Source of the DNA: Sepioteuthis lessoniana
Taxonomy: Eukaryota > Mollusca > Cephalopoda > Myopsida > Loliginidae
DNA: 64,000 nt
Reading direction: 5' to 3'
Assembly: GCA_963585895.1 (NCBI GenBank)
Contig: OY757921.1
Span: forward strand, 82,876,374 to 82,940,373
Below are positions 10,533-21,009 of the stretch, one piece after another. Position 1 is the stretch's first letter, and each line of letters starts with the position of its first letter. Both the position numbers and the translations under genes were made by a program. Below the pieces are notes generated by a model. It saw only the letters and a list, made by a program, of their open reading frames with translations. It had not been told where the DNA came from and made no database searches.

Positions 10533-10533
10533 T
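10485..10533. repeat. (TA)n-(GA)n microsatellite
   Basis: TA repeats followed by GA repeats up to the SINE-D head. Confidence 0.9.
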
Positions 10534-10765
10534 ACCAACCCACTGGCCTAGTGAGTAGCATGTTCACCAATGCCCTGAAGACTGGTGTTCAATCCCAAGT
10601 TGAGTCATACCAGACTCAAAAATGGTACTTGATGCCACCTTGCTTAACACTTAGCATTATAAGGTCCAGATCAAGGGTAAAGTAGAGCACCTTAGTGTAT
10701 TAGCTAATGAAAAAGGAGACTTTGGATCGCCCTTGACTACAGTTGCTAACTTTACTTTACTTATA
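10533..10765 (+). mobile_element. SINE-D copy
   Basis: Head CCACTGGCCTAGTGAGTAGC, B-box-like GTGTTCAATCCC, body GCCACCTTGCTTAACAC, tail ACAGTTGCTAACTTTACTTT and a (TA)n tail. A segment with the (C)TCGGTGTAGTAG block is shortened. Confidence 0.85.
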
Positions 10766-10831
10766 TATATATATTATCTATAATATTATATGTATATATA
10801 TATACATATATATGAATTATATTTTTTATTT

Positions 10832-10870
<39 letters not shown>

Positions 10871-10872
10871 TA
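10766..10872. repeat. TA-rich microsatellite cluster
   Basis: Several interrupted TA tracts, probably grown from the SINE-D tail. Confidence 0.85.
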
Positions 10873-10914
10873 TTTGTATTAAGATTAGCAAATGGTTATT
10901 ATCATTACTTACTT

Positions 10915-11290
10915 GAAACTAAGTAACTGCTTACAAAAAAAGAGGAAAAATTTTGACATTACATAATTTAACAATTTGCTGTAACACCAAACAAACTAAG
11001 TAACTGCTTACAAAAAAAGAGGAAAAATTTTAGTAACTGCTTACAAAAAAATTTTAGTAACTGCTTACAAAAAAAGAGGAAAAATTTTAGTAACTGCTTA
11101 CAAAAAAATTTTAGTAACTGCTTACAAAAAAATTTTAGTAACTGCTTACAAAAAAAGAGGAAAAATTTTGACATTACATAATTTAACAATTTGCTGTAAC
11201 ACCAAACAAACTAAGTAACTGCTTACAAAAAAGAGGAAAAATTTTGACATTACATAATTTAACAATTTGCTGTAACACCAAACAAACCAA
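10915..11290. repeat. complex two-level minisatellite
   Basis: A core TAGTAACTGCTTACAAAAAA occurs eight times. It is followed either by AGAGGAAAAATTTT or directly by ATTTT, giving short units of about 24 bp and long units of about 33 bp. An outer segment (GACATTACATAATTTAACAA to ACACCAAACAAAC) occurs three times. The layout shows short-unit expansion inside a larger duplicated unit. Confidence 0.85.
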
Positions 11291-11365
11291 CCATCTTCAG
11301 TTTATGCTATTTTGGCTTCAGAAATTTCCCAAAGAAATGCTCTACTTTCAATAAACAAAATGAAA

Positions 11366-11390
11366 CATATATATATATATATATATATAA
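11366..11390. repeat. (TA)n microsatellite
   Basis: TA repeats adjoining the tail of a minus-strand SINE-D. Confidence 0.85.
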
Positions 11391-11391
11391 T

Positions 11392-11645
11392 TAAAGTAAA
11401 GTTTGTGACTATAATCAAGGGCGACCTGAAGGCTCCCTTTTCAATTGCTACTACACCTAGGTGTTTGAGAGGATATTGCTTCTTTCCCAAGATTGCTTCA
11501 CTTTACTCTTGATCAGTACCTTATAAGGCTGAGTATTAAGCAAGGTGACATCAAGTACCGTTTTTTGAGTCTTTAGTATTACTCAACCTGGGATTGAACC
11601 TCAGTGTCCTGGGCCATAGGCAAACACTGTACTAGGCCAATATAT
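11392..11645 (-). mobile_element. SINE-D copy
   Basis: Reversed layout: AGTAAAGTTTGTGACTATAA, CTCCCTTTTCAATTGCTAC, ACACCTAGGTGT, TTGATCAGTACC, GGGATTGAACC, and a head ending TAGTACAGTGTTTGCC. TA repeats on both sides hide any TSD. Confidence 0.85.
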
Positions 11646-11699
11646 ATATATACATACATGGTACAATGGGTAAATTGTTGTCATCTTAAATTATTAATT

Positions 11700-11945
11700 T
11701 CCCAAATGAGCTTTGTTTCAAGTTTTGTTAACTGAGCAGCAAACTAGAGTTAGTTGGGCATTGTCTGTGAGGAAAGCAGCTTGATTATTCAATTTGCTCC
11801 TCCATAAATTTGGAAGAAGCATGATGTACTGCAGGGCATTCACACCCAAAGTGCCAATACAAAGATTTAAGCATGTTTGGGTATTAATATAAAGACAGTG
11901 TGAAGGATTCAAAAAGAGTTAGATTAATCCAATAGTGACTACAAA
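11700..11945. other. sequence just upstream of a transposase relic
   Basis: No independent feature seen. It may be the 5' part of the transposon whose coding relic starts at 11,949. Confidence 0.3.
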
Positions 11946-11948
11946 AGC

Positions 11949-12725
11949 ATGGCATCTCGGAAGCCTCTTTCTTATCATTCTGATATGAAAAGAACTCCTG
12001 AATTTGTCAGTGAGATCCAGTCTATGATTGACAACAATCCCGACAAGTCGATCAAGTCCATTGACAATGATCCCAGCAAGTTGATTTGGTCCATAGCCAA
12101 GGATGTTGGATTGTCTAAGTTTGTTATCAAGCCAGTTGTGCATGAAGATATTTGGTATTTCTCTTGCAAGATTGGAAATGGTCAATTTTTAATCACAGGC
12201 TATGAAGAACTAGAGGAAAGACTGCACTGGAAAGGTTTTTAACAAACTTAAGCATCCCCCTCCAATTGAACATGCTTTGGTTTTTCTCAGATAAGAAAAA
12301 TTTCACCCAGGGTCAGATAGTGATCTAACAGAACAACCATTGACTTACTCTCTCCTCTCAAGATGTACCAATAGTAAGGAAAACCAAACACCTAACCCAC
12401 ATCATGGTGTTTTAGATAGTCACTAGTGATGATGATGTTACATCTCTATATATCTTCCCACAAGACCACTGACTCAACTACACCAACTGCATCATCTTAT
12501 TCCCCAGATGGAAATCCACTTAATTATGTGTGCGGAGTAGTTGAGGGAGAGACCAACAAAAGTCCATACCACACTAAAGATGAATTGAAGACAAGGAAAA
12601 TGGTAGCGTTTACCAAATTAAACAAGGAGACTGTTGGAAAGGTTTGCAAGAAATCATTAAGTTAACTGGAGGCTGGGGCTGAAAATAGTCCAATGTCCTT
12701 GACTAAATTTATTCTGTAATATTTT
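11949..12725 (+). pseudogene. Tc1/mariner-superfamily transposase relic, internally deleted
   Basis: The first 97 codons (to 12,239) are open: a helix-turn-helix-like segment (PEFVSEIQSMIDNNP, KDVGLSKFVIKPVVHED). A frameshift follows; in another frame come FFSDKKNFTQGQIVI, with the probable first catalytic Asp, and QDVPIVRKTKHLTHIMVF with in-frame stops. At about 12,480-12,500 the sequence jumps to the C-terminal region YSPDGNPLNYVCGVVEG and TKLNKETVGKVCKKSL. Members of this kind normally have a WQQD-type second Asp between these blocks; it is absent, so a deletion is inferred. The third acidic residue (NPLD in the family) reads NPLN. The element cannot be active. Family assignment is from memory of related DDE transposases. 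Confidence 0.7.
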
Positions 12726-12761
12726 ATGATATTTTCATGTAATTTTGATAGATATATATAT

Positions 12762-13055
12762 TTATCAAACCCCTTCACAATGAATAGGATGTAACACAAG
12801 GTCAATTTTTAAGCAGTGTTTAACAGGTTTGAATACAGAGTTTTCATTCTTCTAGAACAGTTGTGATATCAAGTTTAATGAGGTCACTTTACCTTAGTAT
12901 TTATCAATAGCTGGTGGGAGAATAGTTGGATACATATCTTTCTCAAGACTATTAGCACTATGTGAAAGGTGAACAGCCTTGTCCAGGATTTTGGACCAAG
13001 GTCGCCGTGTCCATTTCTCATGATGGTAACCATTATGTCATGAATGCCTCCATAA
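12762..13055 (-). mobile_element. SINE-A copy, diverged
   Basis: Reversed layout: CAAACCCCTTCACAATGAAT, GGTCAATTTTTAAGCAGTG, CCTTTCTCAAGACTATTAGC and a head ending ATTATGTCATGAATGCCTCC. The B box is damaged. Confidence 0.8.
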
Positions 13056-13132
13056 TTTTGGTAAATATATCTGATTAAGATGTCATTGTTATTTTCATTT
13101 TTGTATAATTTTGATGAAAATTTACACATCGC

Positions 13133-13136
<4 letters not shown>

Positions 13137-13185
<49 letters not shown>

Positions 13186-13190
13186 ATCCA
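13137..13190. repeat. (TA)n microsatellite
   Basis: About 20 TA units with a TATG interruption at the end. Confidence 0.95.
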
Positions 13191-13353
13191 TCTGTTTATT
13201 GTGTGCTCCACATGAAACTCTAAGTAACAGACTCATGTGATGTTTTAGGTTTTAAAACTGCTCTTTAATAGAAATATTGAGCACATTTTTATATCACTAT
13301 TCTTGCAATTTATTGCAATTCTTTATCAATCCATCCCACTTTCTCTCTCTCAC

Positions 13354-13354
<1 letters not shown>

Positions 13355-13397
<43 letters not shown>

Positions 13398-13402
13398 CAC
13401 AC
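13355..13402. repeat. (TA)n-(CA)n microsatellite
   Basis: TA repeats followed by GTACACACACAC. Confidence 0.9.
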
Positions 13403-13539
13403 ATCATTTTTAATGAGTATATATTATATACAGAGGATACATGGGATAGGAGGAGAAAATGTATATAATATACATGTATCAATAAATTTGTATATATATA
13501 CTTTTGAAGAATAGCAAGAGAAAATATATGTAGTTATAT

Positions 13540-13690
13540 ATACAAGGGTTATTCCGAAAACTAAAAAATCTGAATTAGTTTTTCTAATTTTAAAAGAAGT
13601 AGTTGTGTATTGTCACAATAAAAATTGTTCAGTTATGACTTCTTTCTGTGTGAGGCTTAGAACTTTTTGAACAGCTCTTGTTGCATAATA
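13540..13690 (+). mobile_element. possible mariner-type terminal fragment
   Basis: TACAAGGGTTATTCCGAAAA resembles terminal inverted repeats of mariner-like elements, and AACAGCTCTTGT lies ~130 bp downstream. No transposase, and the two ends do not match well. Weak call. Confidence 0.25.
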
Positions 13691-13699
13691 TATAAATGC

Positions 13700-14860
13700 A
13701 TATATTCATATATATCAATGTATGTATATAAATATCATTAAATGTATGCACATATTTATGTGTGTATGATAAAGCATTTGTGTAGGTGGGTTTTATTTTA
13801 TATAACCAAATGTACACATTGCGTACATACTCCTATCAATGTCGAGTGATTCACTCCACATGAATTGGCCAGAATAGATTCTCTTTCTCGCCCAGGAAAA
13901 TGCAGGTAAATTTTCATTTGCTAATCAAAACGTCTCTTATCTAATGACAAAGGATGCCAATTAGAGAATTATATTTCTTGCCCAAAGTGACAGAAAAATC
14001 ACTCATTATTCAGACTGTGCTATTTTTTCAAGCATAGGGTACAGCCAGCAGGAACTCCAGTACAAACAGTTCCATTGTTTCTACAAGAATACAGTGCTAA
14101 CCATTTCAGAAGAGTTGATTTTCCTTTACCCCCACAAATTTCTTTATTGAGACTAACTTCCCACAAAATATGAATTTTATTTTTTCTGAAAGATTACAGC
14201 AATAGACTTTCTGCTAGAGTTATTTATATACAATTCAGATTGATAATATACTAATACTCATGTTAGACCTTGCTTAGTAGGGAACACTAAATTTCTTACC
14301 AATGGCACCAATAATAATATCTTGAATTTATTATGTGATAAAGCAGTGTTTATTATCACTAATTAAAATAATTCTTGTTGCAAACGACAGCATTATTTAC
14401 ATACTAGACAGGTTTCTATTGTTACAATGGGCCATGATGATACTGATGCTTCTATTCAGGATGAAGTAAAGGATTCTAATTAACATTTCATAGTTATCTC
14501 TGATATATCAGTAAACTTCTCAGGAGGCATAGAAACATTGTATCTAGTGATGAGATTCAATTTGCACTAGTTCCTTAGACTCTGTTCTTGCAATTTCATT
14601 AATACTGAGAACTGGTTCGTTGCTTAAATCAGTTCTCAATCTTTTATTTATTCAGACATTTTTTTTAAAGTTGGGAAAATAACTAAAATAAATAATTTTA
14701 CTAGCTAGACTATAGTATATGCCAACCCAAAGATCAAACTTTGAGTATATATTCGGCCAGCTAGCATGGTTTGTTGCTGGAGACAGTGTTAGTGAGGGAA
14801 CCCGTTGTTAGTGAGACCTGTATTAAGAAAATCTGTTCTTAAAATTTTTCAATCTCACTG
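13700..14860. other. unassigned low-complexity and unique sequence
   Basis: TA-rich to about 13,760; the rest is AT-rich with no repeat or coding stretch that I recognise. Confidence 0.35.
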
Positions 14861-14867
14861 CTGTTCT

Positions 14868-15180
14868 TACCCCTCTGCAGAGGGGTAAAATCCCCCACCA
14901 AAAAAAAGCGTGTCCTGAGTATGACACTAAACTGCATCTGATGGTGAGAATCCAGATTTAGAGATCTGAGATGTGAGGTGTATCCCTTGTTTACTATTAC
15001 TCCCAGGTCCACTCTGAGCAAGATTGGTGGTACCTGTTAGGATTCCATCTATGAGTAAAATAAATCTGTTTAGAAATTATTTAAATTTGATTGAACTGTC
15101 TGCCATAAAAAATTCTCTAATCTCTCGTCATAAAATAAGACATGTTAACATGCCATAAAATCAATCAATCCAAAAATGAT
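14868..15180 (+). mobile_element. Element C, tail-variant copy
   Basis: Forward 5' block (CTCTGCAGAGGGGTAAAATC, GTGTCCTGAGTATGACAC, TCTGATGGTGAG, CCAGGTCCACTCTGAGC) with a different 3' end: ACATGCCATAAAATCAATCAATC. Copies at 22,169 and 51,760 share this ending, which defines a subfamily. Confidence 0.7.
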
Positions 15181-15199
15181 GTTGAGCATTATTCATGTA

Positions 15200-15540
15200 T
15201 GGATTGCAGGAGCATTCCTTGACTGAAATCCTTTCAAGTCACTCGAGTAAATAGAATAAGATAGATTTAAATAGAGTAAATTGTAAAGGGAATGAAATAG
15301 AAAAAAGAAAGTGAAAAGTGGCATCAGATAGTGAGTTGAGATTGCAAGAGCATTGCTTGACTGAAATCCTTTCAAATCACTCAAATGAATAGAAGAAAGG
15401 GAATGAAATGGAAAAAAGAAAGTGAAAAGTGGCATCAGATAGTGAGTTGAGATTGCAGGAGCATTGCTTGACTGAAATCCTTTCAAATCACTCGAGCAAA
15501 TAGAAGAAAAGAAAAAGAATAGAAAACAAGTGAAGAGAAG
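15200..15540. repeat. ~111-138 bp tandem repeat, three units
   Basis: GATTGCAGGAGCATT..CTTGACTGAAATCCTTTC recurs at about 15,202, 15,340 and 15,451, with GAATGAAATRGAAAAAAGAA between. The plus strand is strongly purine-rich, which makes the minus-strand open frames (15,193-15,486) artefacts. Confidence 0.8.
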
Positions 15541-15689
15541 AATGAGTTAGATGAAAAGAAAAACTGAACAAAAGAGAAGAAACACAAAGGTTCTTTTTCT
15601 TCACAAGAACTAAATTTGTTACTCTTTCTGAAATTGTTTATTATGATCATGTTATCCCCTGTGATTTTTCTCAAACTGGTTTTAACTAG

Positions 15690-16200
15690 TTTTAACAGGT
15701 GGTTTTTTACTGAATTTTCAGTGACAAAAACTCTCCTCATGTCTTCAGAACTCTTCTAAGTTTTCTTGCTGATTTTAACACTACTGTGGTCTAAATGGTT
15801 TCAATTCTTGTTCTGATCTCCAGTTCTTGTTGTCTCTTTTTGGTGACTCTTCCAAGGGAACCAACTACAATTGCTATCACTGTCACCTTCATGTTCCAAA
15901 TCTTTTTCAACTCTTTGGCAAGATCTAGGTATTTGTTTATCTTTTTGCTTTCTATCTTATATTCCTATAGAATGGCAAAGTGGAACAATTTTATGAGTCC
16001 CATTTTTAAGACAGATTCTAGCTTGTACATATACCATTTGTCATTAAGGCTAAATTTTAATCTCTTGCACAATTCCCTGGGGATCTCCTTTCCCATCCAA
16101 TCAAGCTTTATGCCAGTTTGCTTCATTTGCTTCTTATATGATTAACTGCTTCATCTCTGTCATCACATAACCTACACTTACTAATCTTCATTGTTATCTC
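15690..16200 (-). pseudogene. R2-like non-LTR retrotransposon, C-terminal relic
   Basis: Minus-strand translation gives, in order, a zinc-knuckle-like CRLCDDRDEAVNHI..CSKLA, DWMGKEIPRELCKRLKFSL, DKWYMYKLES, then after a deletion YLDLAKELKKIWNMKVTVIA and VVLKSARKLRRVLKT. The same blocks recur at 16,815-17,465 and 46,262-46,740. A Cys/His knuckle followed by a PD...D-type endonuclease region downstream of the RT is the layout of restriction-like-endonuclease LINEs (R2/NeSL-type). That class is inferred. The RPDL endonuclease block is missing here. Frames are broken by stops and indels. Confidence 0.65.
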
Positions 16201-16214
16201 TTTATAAGTTTTTA

Positions 16215-16800
16215 ACACTAGTAGTCATCATCATCATCATCACGTCGTGCTGGTAGCACGGATATCCCTGACCCTCTCTCGCCACTTTTCCCTATCATTC
16301 ATCACCTCAGGCAGGTCTTCTGGACAACATCCTGTATCCTCACATAGTTGCTGAATGTATGTTCGTGCTGGTCGTCCTGCTTTTGCACGGCCATGTGTGG
16401 GGGTCCATAAGAGTACATCACTTATGAGTTCGTTTCTGCTTCTCTGGTAGTGTCCTGCATGTCTGGCTCGTCTAACTTGTATAGTTTTCATGATAGGAGG
16501 CAGGTGGCCGTACAGTTGGTGTCTTGTGGGGTGTTGCCACCAGGACTTGTTCAAGATTGCTCGCAGCATTCTTGTGTAATTGCTGTCTAGCTTCTTCTCC
16601 AGCCGCTTTGTTAGGGAGCCTCTCTTAAACTAGTAGACAAATTCACTCACCTAGGAAGCAGTGTCGCATCAACCAAAAAGGACATTGACACGAGGTTAAC
16701 GAAAGCATGGACAGTTATCAATAGGCTATCGATTATATGGAAATCAGACCTAACCAATAAAATGAAACGCAGTTTCTTCTAGGCAGCAGTCACACCAGTA
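16215..16800 (-). pseudogene. RTE-type LINE 3' end with inverted 5' segment
   Basis: From 16,612 down to 16,240 the minus strand encodes TKRLEKKLDSNYTRMLRAI, RHAGHYQRSRNELISDVLL, GRAKAGRPARTYIQQLC and LPEVMNDREKWRERVRDIR, ending in (ATG)n at 16,218-16,243. From 16,613 to 16,800 the plus strand encodes the immediately upstream portion: LVDKFTHLGSSVASTKKDI, RLTKAWTVINRLSIIWKSD, NKMKRSFF. About 20 nt are missing between the two parts relative to the copy at 5,651. This is the arrangement expected from twin priming during target-primed reverse transcription. Confidence 0.88.
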
Positions 16801-16814
16801 GTAACTGGTAGTTT

Positions 16815-17465
16815 TCTCTGAAGTCCTAGTGATTGTAAGTCTTCAAAGACCTTCAAGAGTATTTTTGTCAGTCTCAGCAGTGGTATAGTCTAGTCTATAG
16901 TCAACCATAGTCAAGGGTGACCCAAAGGCTCCCTTTTCAATAGCTACTATACCTAGGTGTAGGGAAGGGTGCTGCTTCTTTTCCTGTGGTATAGTCTGGC
17001 TGGTCTCAATTCTTGCTTAGTTTTCCAGTTCCCCCAGTCTCTTTGCCTGGTTCTTCAGAATTGTTCTGAGGGCTTCAGCTATGATTAGTATCCCTGTCAC
17101 CCTCATGTTACTTACATTTTTCAGCCCTCTTGCAAGGTCCAGGTATTTATCTAAATTTTTTTCTTTTCTTTTTTCCTTTAATTCTCTGATCTTCAGGAAT
17201 TACAAAGTCTGATTATTTCAAGTTCTTTTCTTTTGATTAACTTAAACTTAATCTGGTCTTCTGGCCAGGATTGCAGGATTCATTTCTATCTCAAAATCCC
17301 AAAGAATTCTGTGCAGCTCATTTTCCAGCACAGAGTCAGGTTTATGTATATACCATTTGTCTATAAGATGAAATTTAAGTTGCCAAAATAACTCCCTGTA
17401 TATCACCTTTCTCATCAAGTCATACTTGTTCTGGTACTCTTTTTTGTGCCAGTTTGCTGAATATT
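16815..17465 (-). pseudogene. R2-like non-LTR retrotransposon, C-terminal relic, split by SINE-D
   Basis: Minus-strand blocks in order: WHKKEYQNKYDLMRKVIYRE, LKFHLIDKWYIHKPDSVLEN, ILWDFEIEMNPAILARRPD (the PD endonuclease motif region), DKYLDLARGLKNVSNMRVTG, then on the far side of the SINE, IPLLRLTKILLKVFEDLQSL. A SINE-D fragment at 16,892-16,985 interrupts it and is bordered by a 12-bp TSD. This is the longest copy of the family in the window. It is frameshifted and inactive. Confidence 0.68.
16892..16985 (-). mobile_element. SINE-D, 5'-truncated, with 12-bp TSD
   Basis: Only the 3' third is present (CTATAGTCAACCATAGTCAA to GGGAAGGGTGCTGCTTC). GTGGTATAGTCT is found at 16,880-16,891 and 16,986-16,997, an exact TSD, showing a truncated insertion into the LINE. 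Confidence 0.88.
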
Positions 17466-17670
17466 ATTTAGTACTAATTTGCTGAATATTATTTTTGTGC
17501 TAATTTGCTGAAAATTATTTGGTGTTAATTTGCTGAATATTTTGGCCTCAATTTGCAGAATATTATTTTGTACCAATTTGCTTAACATTACTTTGTACCA
17601 ATTTGCTAAACATTATTTTGAATCAATTTGCTGAATATTATTTTGTGCTAATTTGCTGATTATCATTTAA
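17452..17670. repeat. degenerate ~26-31 bp minisatellite
   Basis: About eight units of TTTGCTGAATATTATTTTGTGC-type sequence. The first unit coincides with the last recognisable codons of the R2-like LINE, so the array may have been seeded from it. Confidence 0.8.
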
Positions 17671-17689
17671 AAGCTGTTATTAAGCCCAA

Positions 17690-18070
17690 TGTAAAGCCAT
17701 CATCAATGTCACTGAGTTGTGCTGACAGTATGGAATTCCCTGACTCTCTTTTCACCTGTCCCTATCACTCATTACTCCTGGCAGGTCCTTTAGACCGCAT
17801 CCAATGTTCATGGAGAGCTGATGAATGTAAGTCCTTGCTGGATGGTTGACACTGGTGTGTAAATATGTATAAGTCTTTTAAGTACATTACCTATGAGTTC
17901 CTTTTTACTTGTCCAGCATGTCTTCGCATCCAACTAGGATGGGAGGTAAGTGGCTATACAGCTGCTATTTTGAGAAGTGCTGCTTCCAGTGTTTGTTCAG
18001 AAAAGCATGTAGCATTCTTGTGTTGTTCCCAACTAGCTTTCTTCCCATGTTTCATTTGATTTACTTATCA
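17690..18070 (-). pseudogene. RTE-type LINE 3' fragment, strongly diverged
   Basis: Reverse complement retains the RTE layout: a (GATGAT)-like end at the left (CATCATCAATGTCACTGAG), the GGCAGGTCCTTTAGACCGCATCC block, the ACATTACCTATGAGTTC and GGGAGGTAAGTGGCTATACAG blocks, and CAGAAAAGCATGTAGCATTCTTGTG. Similar diverged copies lie at 40,985 and 47,640, suggesting an older subfamily. Confidence 0.7.
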
Positions 18071-18074
18071 GGCA

Positions 18075-19288
18075 CCCAATGTATGCAGGAGTTCAGCTGA
18101 AGGCTTTTTTACATAGGGTACCAGGGGCAGGTCCGAAGCTCATTCATGCCCAGTGTCTCCAAAAATGTCTTGGACCCTGTCAGTGTTCCCCTAAAAAGGT
18201 AGTACAACTGTAGAATTATATATTATCTATAAATTTTATGCTATCATTAACTACAAATAAATAAATTGGAGGAAGTATCCTATAATTAGCATTTAATAGT
18301 TGTCTCCCATGAAAAATTATAATGAACATGAATACAATCCTTACGCTATTATTATTATTATTATTATTATTACTTGATCTGAAACTGCTTTATTTTCTGC
18401 GTTATAGTATTTTAACACCAAATTTTGGCTATGATGTACCATTTTTGCTATTGTATAAAAATATACAAAAATTATATTAATCATTTTTTGTTTATACCTT
18501 ATTATTTACTTGAGTCATTATATTTGAGAAATTTGTATTTAGAGAAGAGACAAGATCTTTCTTTCATTTGAAGAACATTTCTTATCCAGCTAATTATAAA
18601 TTTCCCTGTAGTATACAAATATTTATTGCTAATTAAATTTATCAGTAATTAGAATATGTCAATTATGAGCACAATTTTTATTATAGAACTTTGTCAAAAC
18701 AGTCCTATTCTGGACCCTCAGATTAACAGGAACAAAGAACTTAAATAATACCAAAACTCAGTTTTCTTTGGTAATCATAAACAAGTATCACAGCAAAGTG
18801 ATGGATAAAACAAAGCAAATATATACAAAGGCAAGTCAAAGGTTTTGCAATATTTTGCTAATATGAAGCACAATTCAGCAGTTTTAGATATTTTTGCCAA
18901 GGTCGTGAAGGTGATGAACCACACTAGACAATGAGATACCAAGTTCACCTGATACTCACCAGATTTGCCTCTTTGGTTACAGTCTCGGAATCCACATTTT
19001 AGGCTTACTTGTCCTTTTTTGAGCATCGAGTTTCTGGCAAACTGAACAAAATTTCTTCAATCATATGTTTACTTTTTTTTGATTACACTGTGCCTTCACC
19101 TTTCACACACAAATGTTTGTGGTAGCTTGCACAGTCTTATGGCACCACTTCAAGCTTGTAAAGCATTTTTGTAAAATTTGACCATATTACACATTCATCA
19201 GTGTTATCTTCAAATCGTATACAGAGTGAAGCAACACACAATGTAACAGTACACCAACTACATTGATACTACCAATTACAGTAGCTAA
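18075..19288. other. unassigned sequence with (ATT)n
   Basis: A pure (ATT)n tract lies at 18,346-18,373. Otherwise AT-rich, with no gene or family recognised. Confidence 0.4.
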
Positions 19289-19292
19289 CTTT

Positions 19293-19964
19293 TGTTGTAT
19301 TTTGACCTTCGACCTGGGCAAAAATGCCATTCAAAGTGATGCACCGGAAGGAAGTGACACATTCCAATGGCAGTTATGAGAGGAAATCGCGCAGGTGAGC
19401 TCGGCTAATAATATGGGACAAGGTGAAGGTCCCACTTCAGAGTGATGCACAGGAAGAGAGTGACCTGTGAACTGCATGACAGTTATTTCCGCTTGATGAT
19501 GATCAAACATGCCTTAAAGATTGAGTGGGCGATTGAGTGGGCGTTGAACTATTATATAACTTGGTCAAGACAAAAGTCAGACAGTTGGAGATCAGACGAG
19601 TTATAGACGAGATGTGGTAGGGAAAGCCACACCCGGCTGAAGGGGCCCTCGGGAACCCCGATGGAGTTTTGGGACCAGACCAGTTGGTGATAAGATGCAG
19701 TAAAGAAAGCCATCATCCAGCAGAGAGCTGGGCCCCTGGGCCTCCAGTTGAGCTACCCTGGAGAACGAGAAGGACACAACGCTGACGGCCATAAGAGTGG
19801 GGGTCAATATATTGCAGTTCTGTTTGGTCTTCAACTCCCTCTCACCATAAAACCTTGAGTAACCTTTTTCAAACCCTTACAATAAAGTGAGAGGTTACAC
19901 ATTTTAAGAAGTCTTTGCTCGTCTTTCTTCTTCGTTGTGTTGTTATGATTATGAGTATATAACA
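19293..19964 (+). mobile_element. putative solo LTR (672 bp)
   Basis: Starts TGTTGTATTTTGACCTTCGA and ends GAGTATATAACA. CTTT occurs immediately on both sides (19,289-19,292 and 19,965-19,968), a 4-bp TSD. The block is GC-richer than its flanks. A TATA motif (TTATATAACTTGG, about 19,552) is followed ~25 bp later by AAGTCAGACAG, an initiator-like site, and AATAAAGTG lies at about 19,881. A second related LTR lies at 43,309. No internal retroelement genes are nearby, so it is a solo LTR or fragment. Confidence 0.6.
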
Positions 19965-19977
19965 CTTTCACTGATTG

Positions 19978-20175
19978 AACTGAATCAAAATATTGCAAGA
20001 TTTTTGACTCAGCCTAGTCAATTTCAAATATGCAACTAACCCCACCAAAATTTGCTTGAACTGTTTCAATTACATGGTATATGTGCTACAAACTAGCATG
20101 TATCAAAATATTGTAAGATTTTTGACTCAGCCTAGTCAATGAAAAATATGCAACTAAACCCCACCCCAGAAAATT
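19978..20175. repeat. direct repeat, ~118 bp apart
   Basis: ATCAAAATATTGYAAGATTTTTGACTCAGCCTAGTCAAT followed by ATATGCAACTAA and CCCCACC occurs twice, starting at 19,984 and 20,102. I do not know the origin. Confidence 0.75.
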
Positions 20176-20249
20176 TGCTAAAGAAATAATACAAAGTGTA
20201 TTTAGTAAGCAAACAGATATTATAATTATTTCTGTATAAGTAGTAAGCA

Positions 20250-20490
20250 AGTTGGCCGAGCGTGGTCAATGGCAATCCGAAGGCTCCCTTTTCTAACAGC
20301 TACTACATCAAGGGTGCTTCTCCTTTCTGTATGAATTGCTCAACTTATCCTTCACCCATACCTTATAATGCTAAGTATTAAGCTAGGAGACATCAGGTAC
20401 CATTTTTTGAGTTTTTGGTATGACTCGACCTGGGATTGAACTCAGGTCATCCGGGCCATTGGCAAAGACCCGGACCATTATGCCAATGAG
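20250..20490 (-). mobile_element. SINE-D copy
   Basis: Reversed layout: GGCTCCCTTTTCTAACAGC, TTATAATGCTAAGTATTAAG, GGGATTGAACTC, head ending TAATGGTCCGGG / CCAATGAGCTGG. Confidence 0.85.
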
Positions 20491-20494
20491 CTGG

Positions 20495-21005
20495 AATAAG
20501 ACTTATTTAATATTTATACCAGCCCATTTCTGTTTAAGATACACTATTTTTCCTGATCTTTTCACCCAAAAGTTAGGGGTGCATATTATACAACCTCATC
20601 ATTCACCATAATCTGGACAGGATGACCAAAAGTAAATTATGTCTATAGTCCAAACTAATATATTTTGTGCAGTTACAGAAAAATAGCCACTGGAATGTGT
20701 GTTTGTTTATAATTTTGTTTCTTCTAATATGAATCTGTTTTTGCAACAAGCTTATTACATTTTTGTATGAACATATCTGTCTGTCTGCTCTAAATACTGT
20801 GTAAATTTTGTGTTTTAAGACATTTTGTAAACTATATAAATTCTTATTTTTAGTCTGTGTAAACCAATAAAAGGTTGAAGCAATGCTAAATCTAGGTTAA
20901 ATTTAGCTGCTACAAAAGTCAGTGTATATTATACACGAGAATTTTTTTTATAGAAATTTCTCGTTCAAAGTTAGGAGTACCTGTTATACACAAATAATTA
21001 TGGTA
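20495..21005 (+). mobile_element. Repeat E copy (putative MITE-like DNA element)
   Basis: Carries the repeat E body (GATGACCAAAAGTAAATTA, CTAATATATTTTGTGC, ACTGTGTAAATTTTGTGTTT). Near the left, AAAAGTTAGGGGTGCATATTATACAAC; near the right, AAAGTTAGGAGTACCTGTTATACACAAATAATTA. Such GTGTATAATACGC-type ends recall non-autonomous pogo/Tc1-like elements, but I cannot define exact termini or a TSD. Confidence 0.5.
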
Positions 21006-21009
21006 CTTC

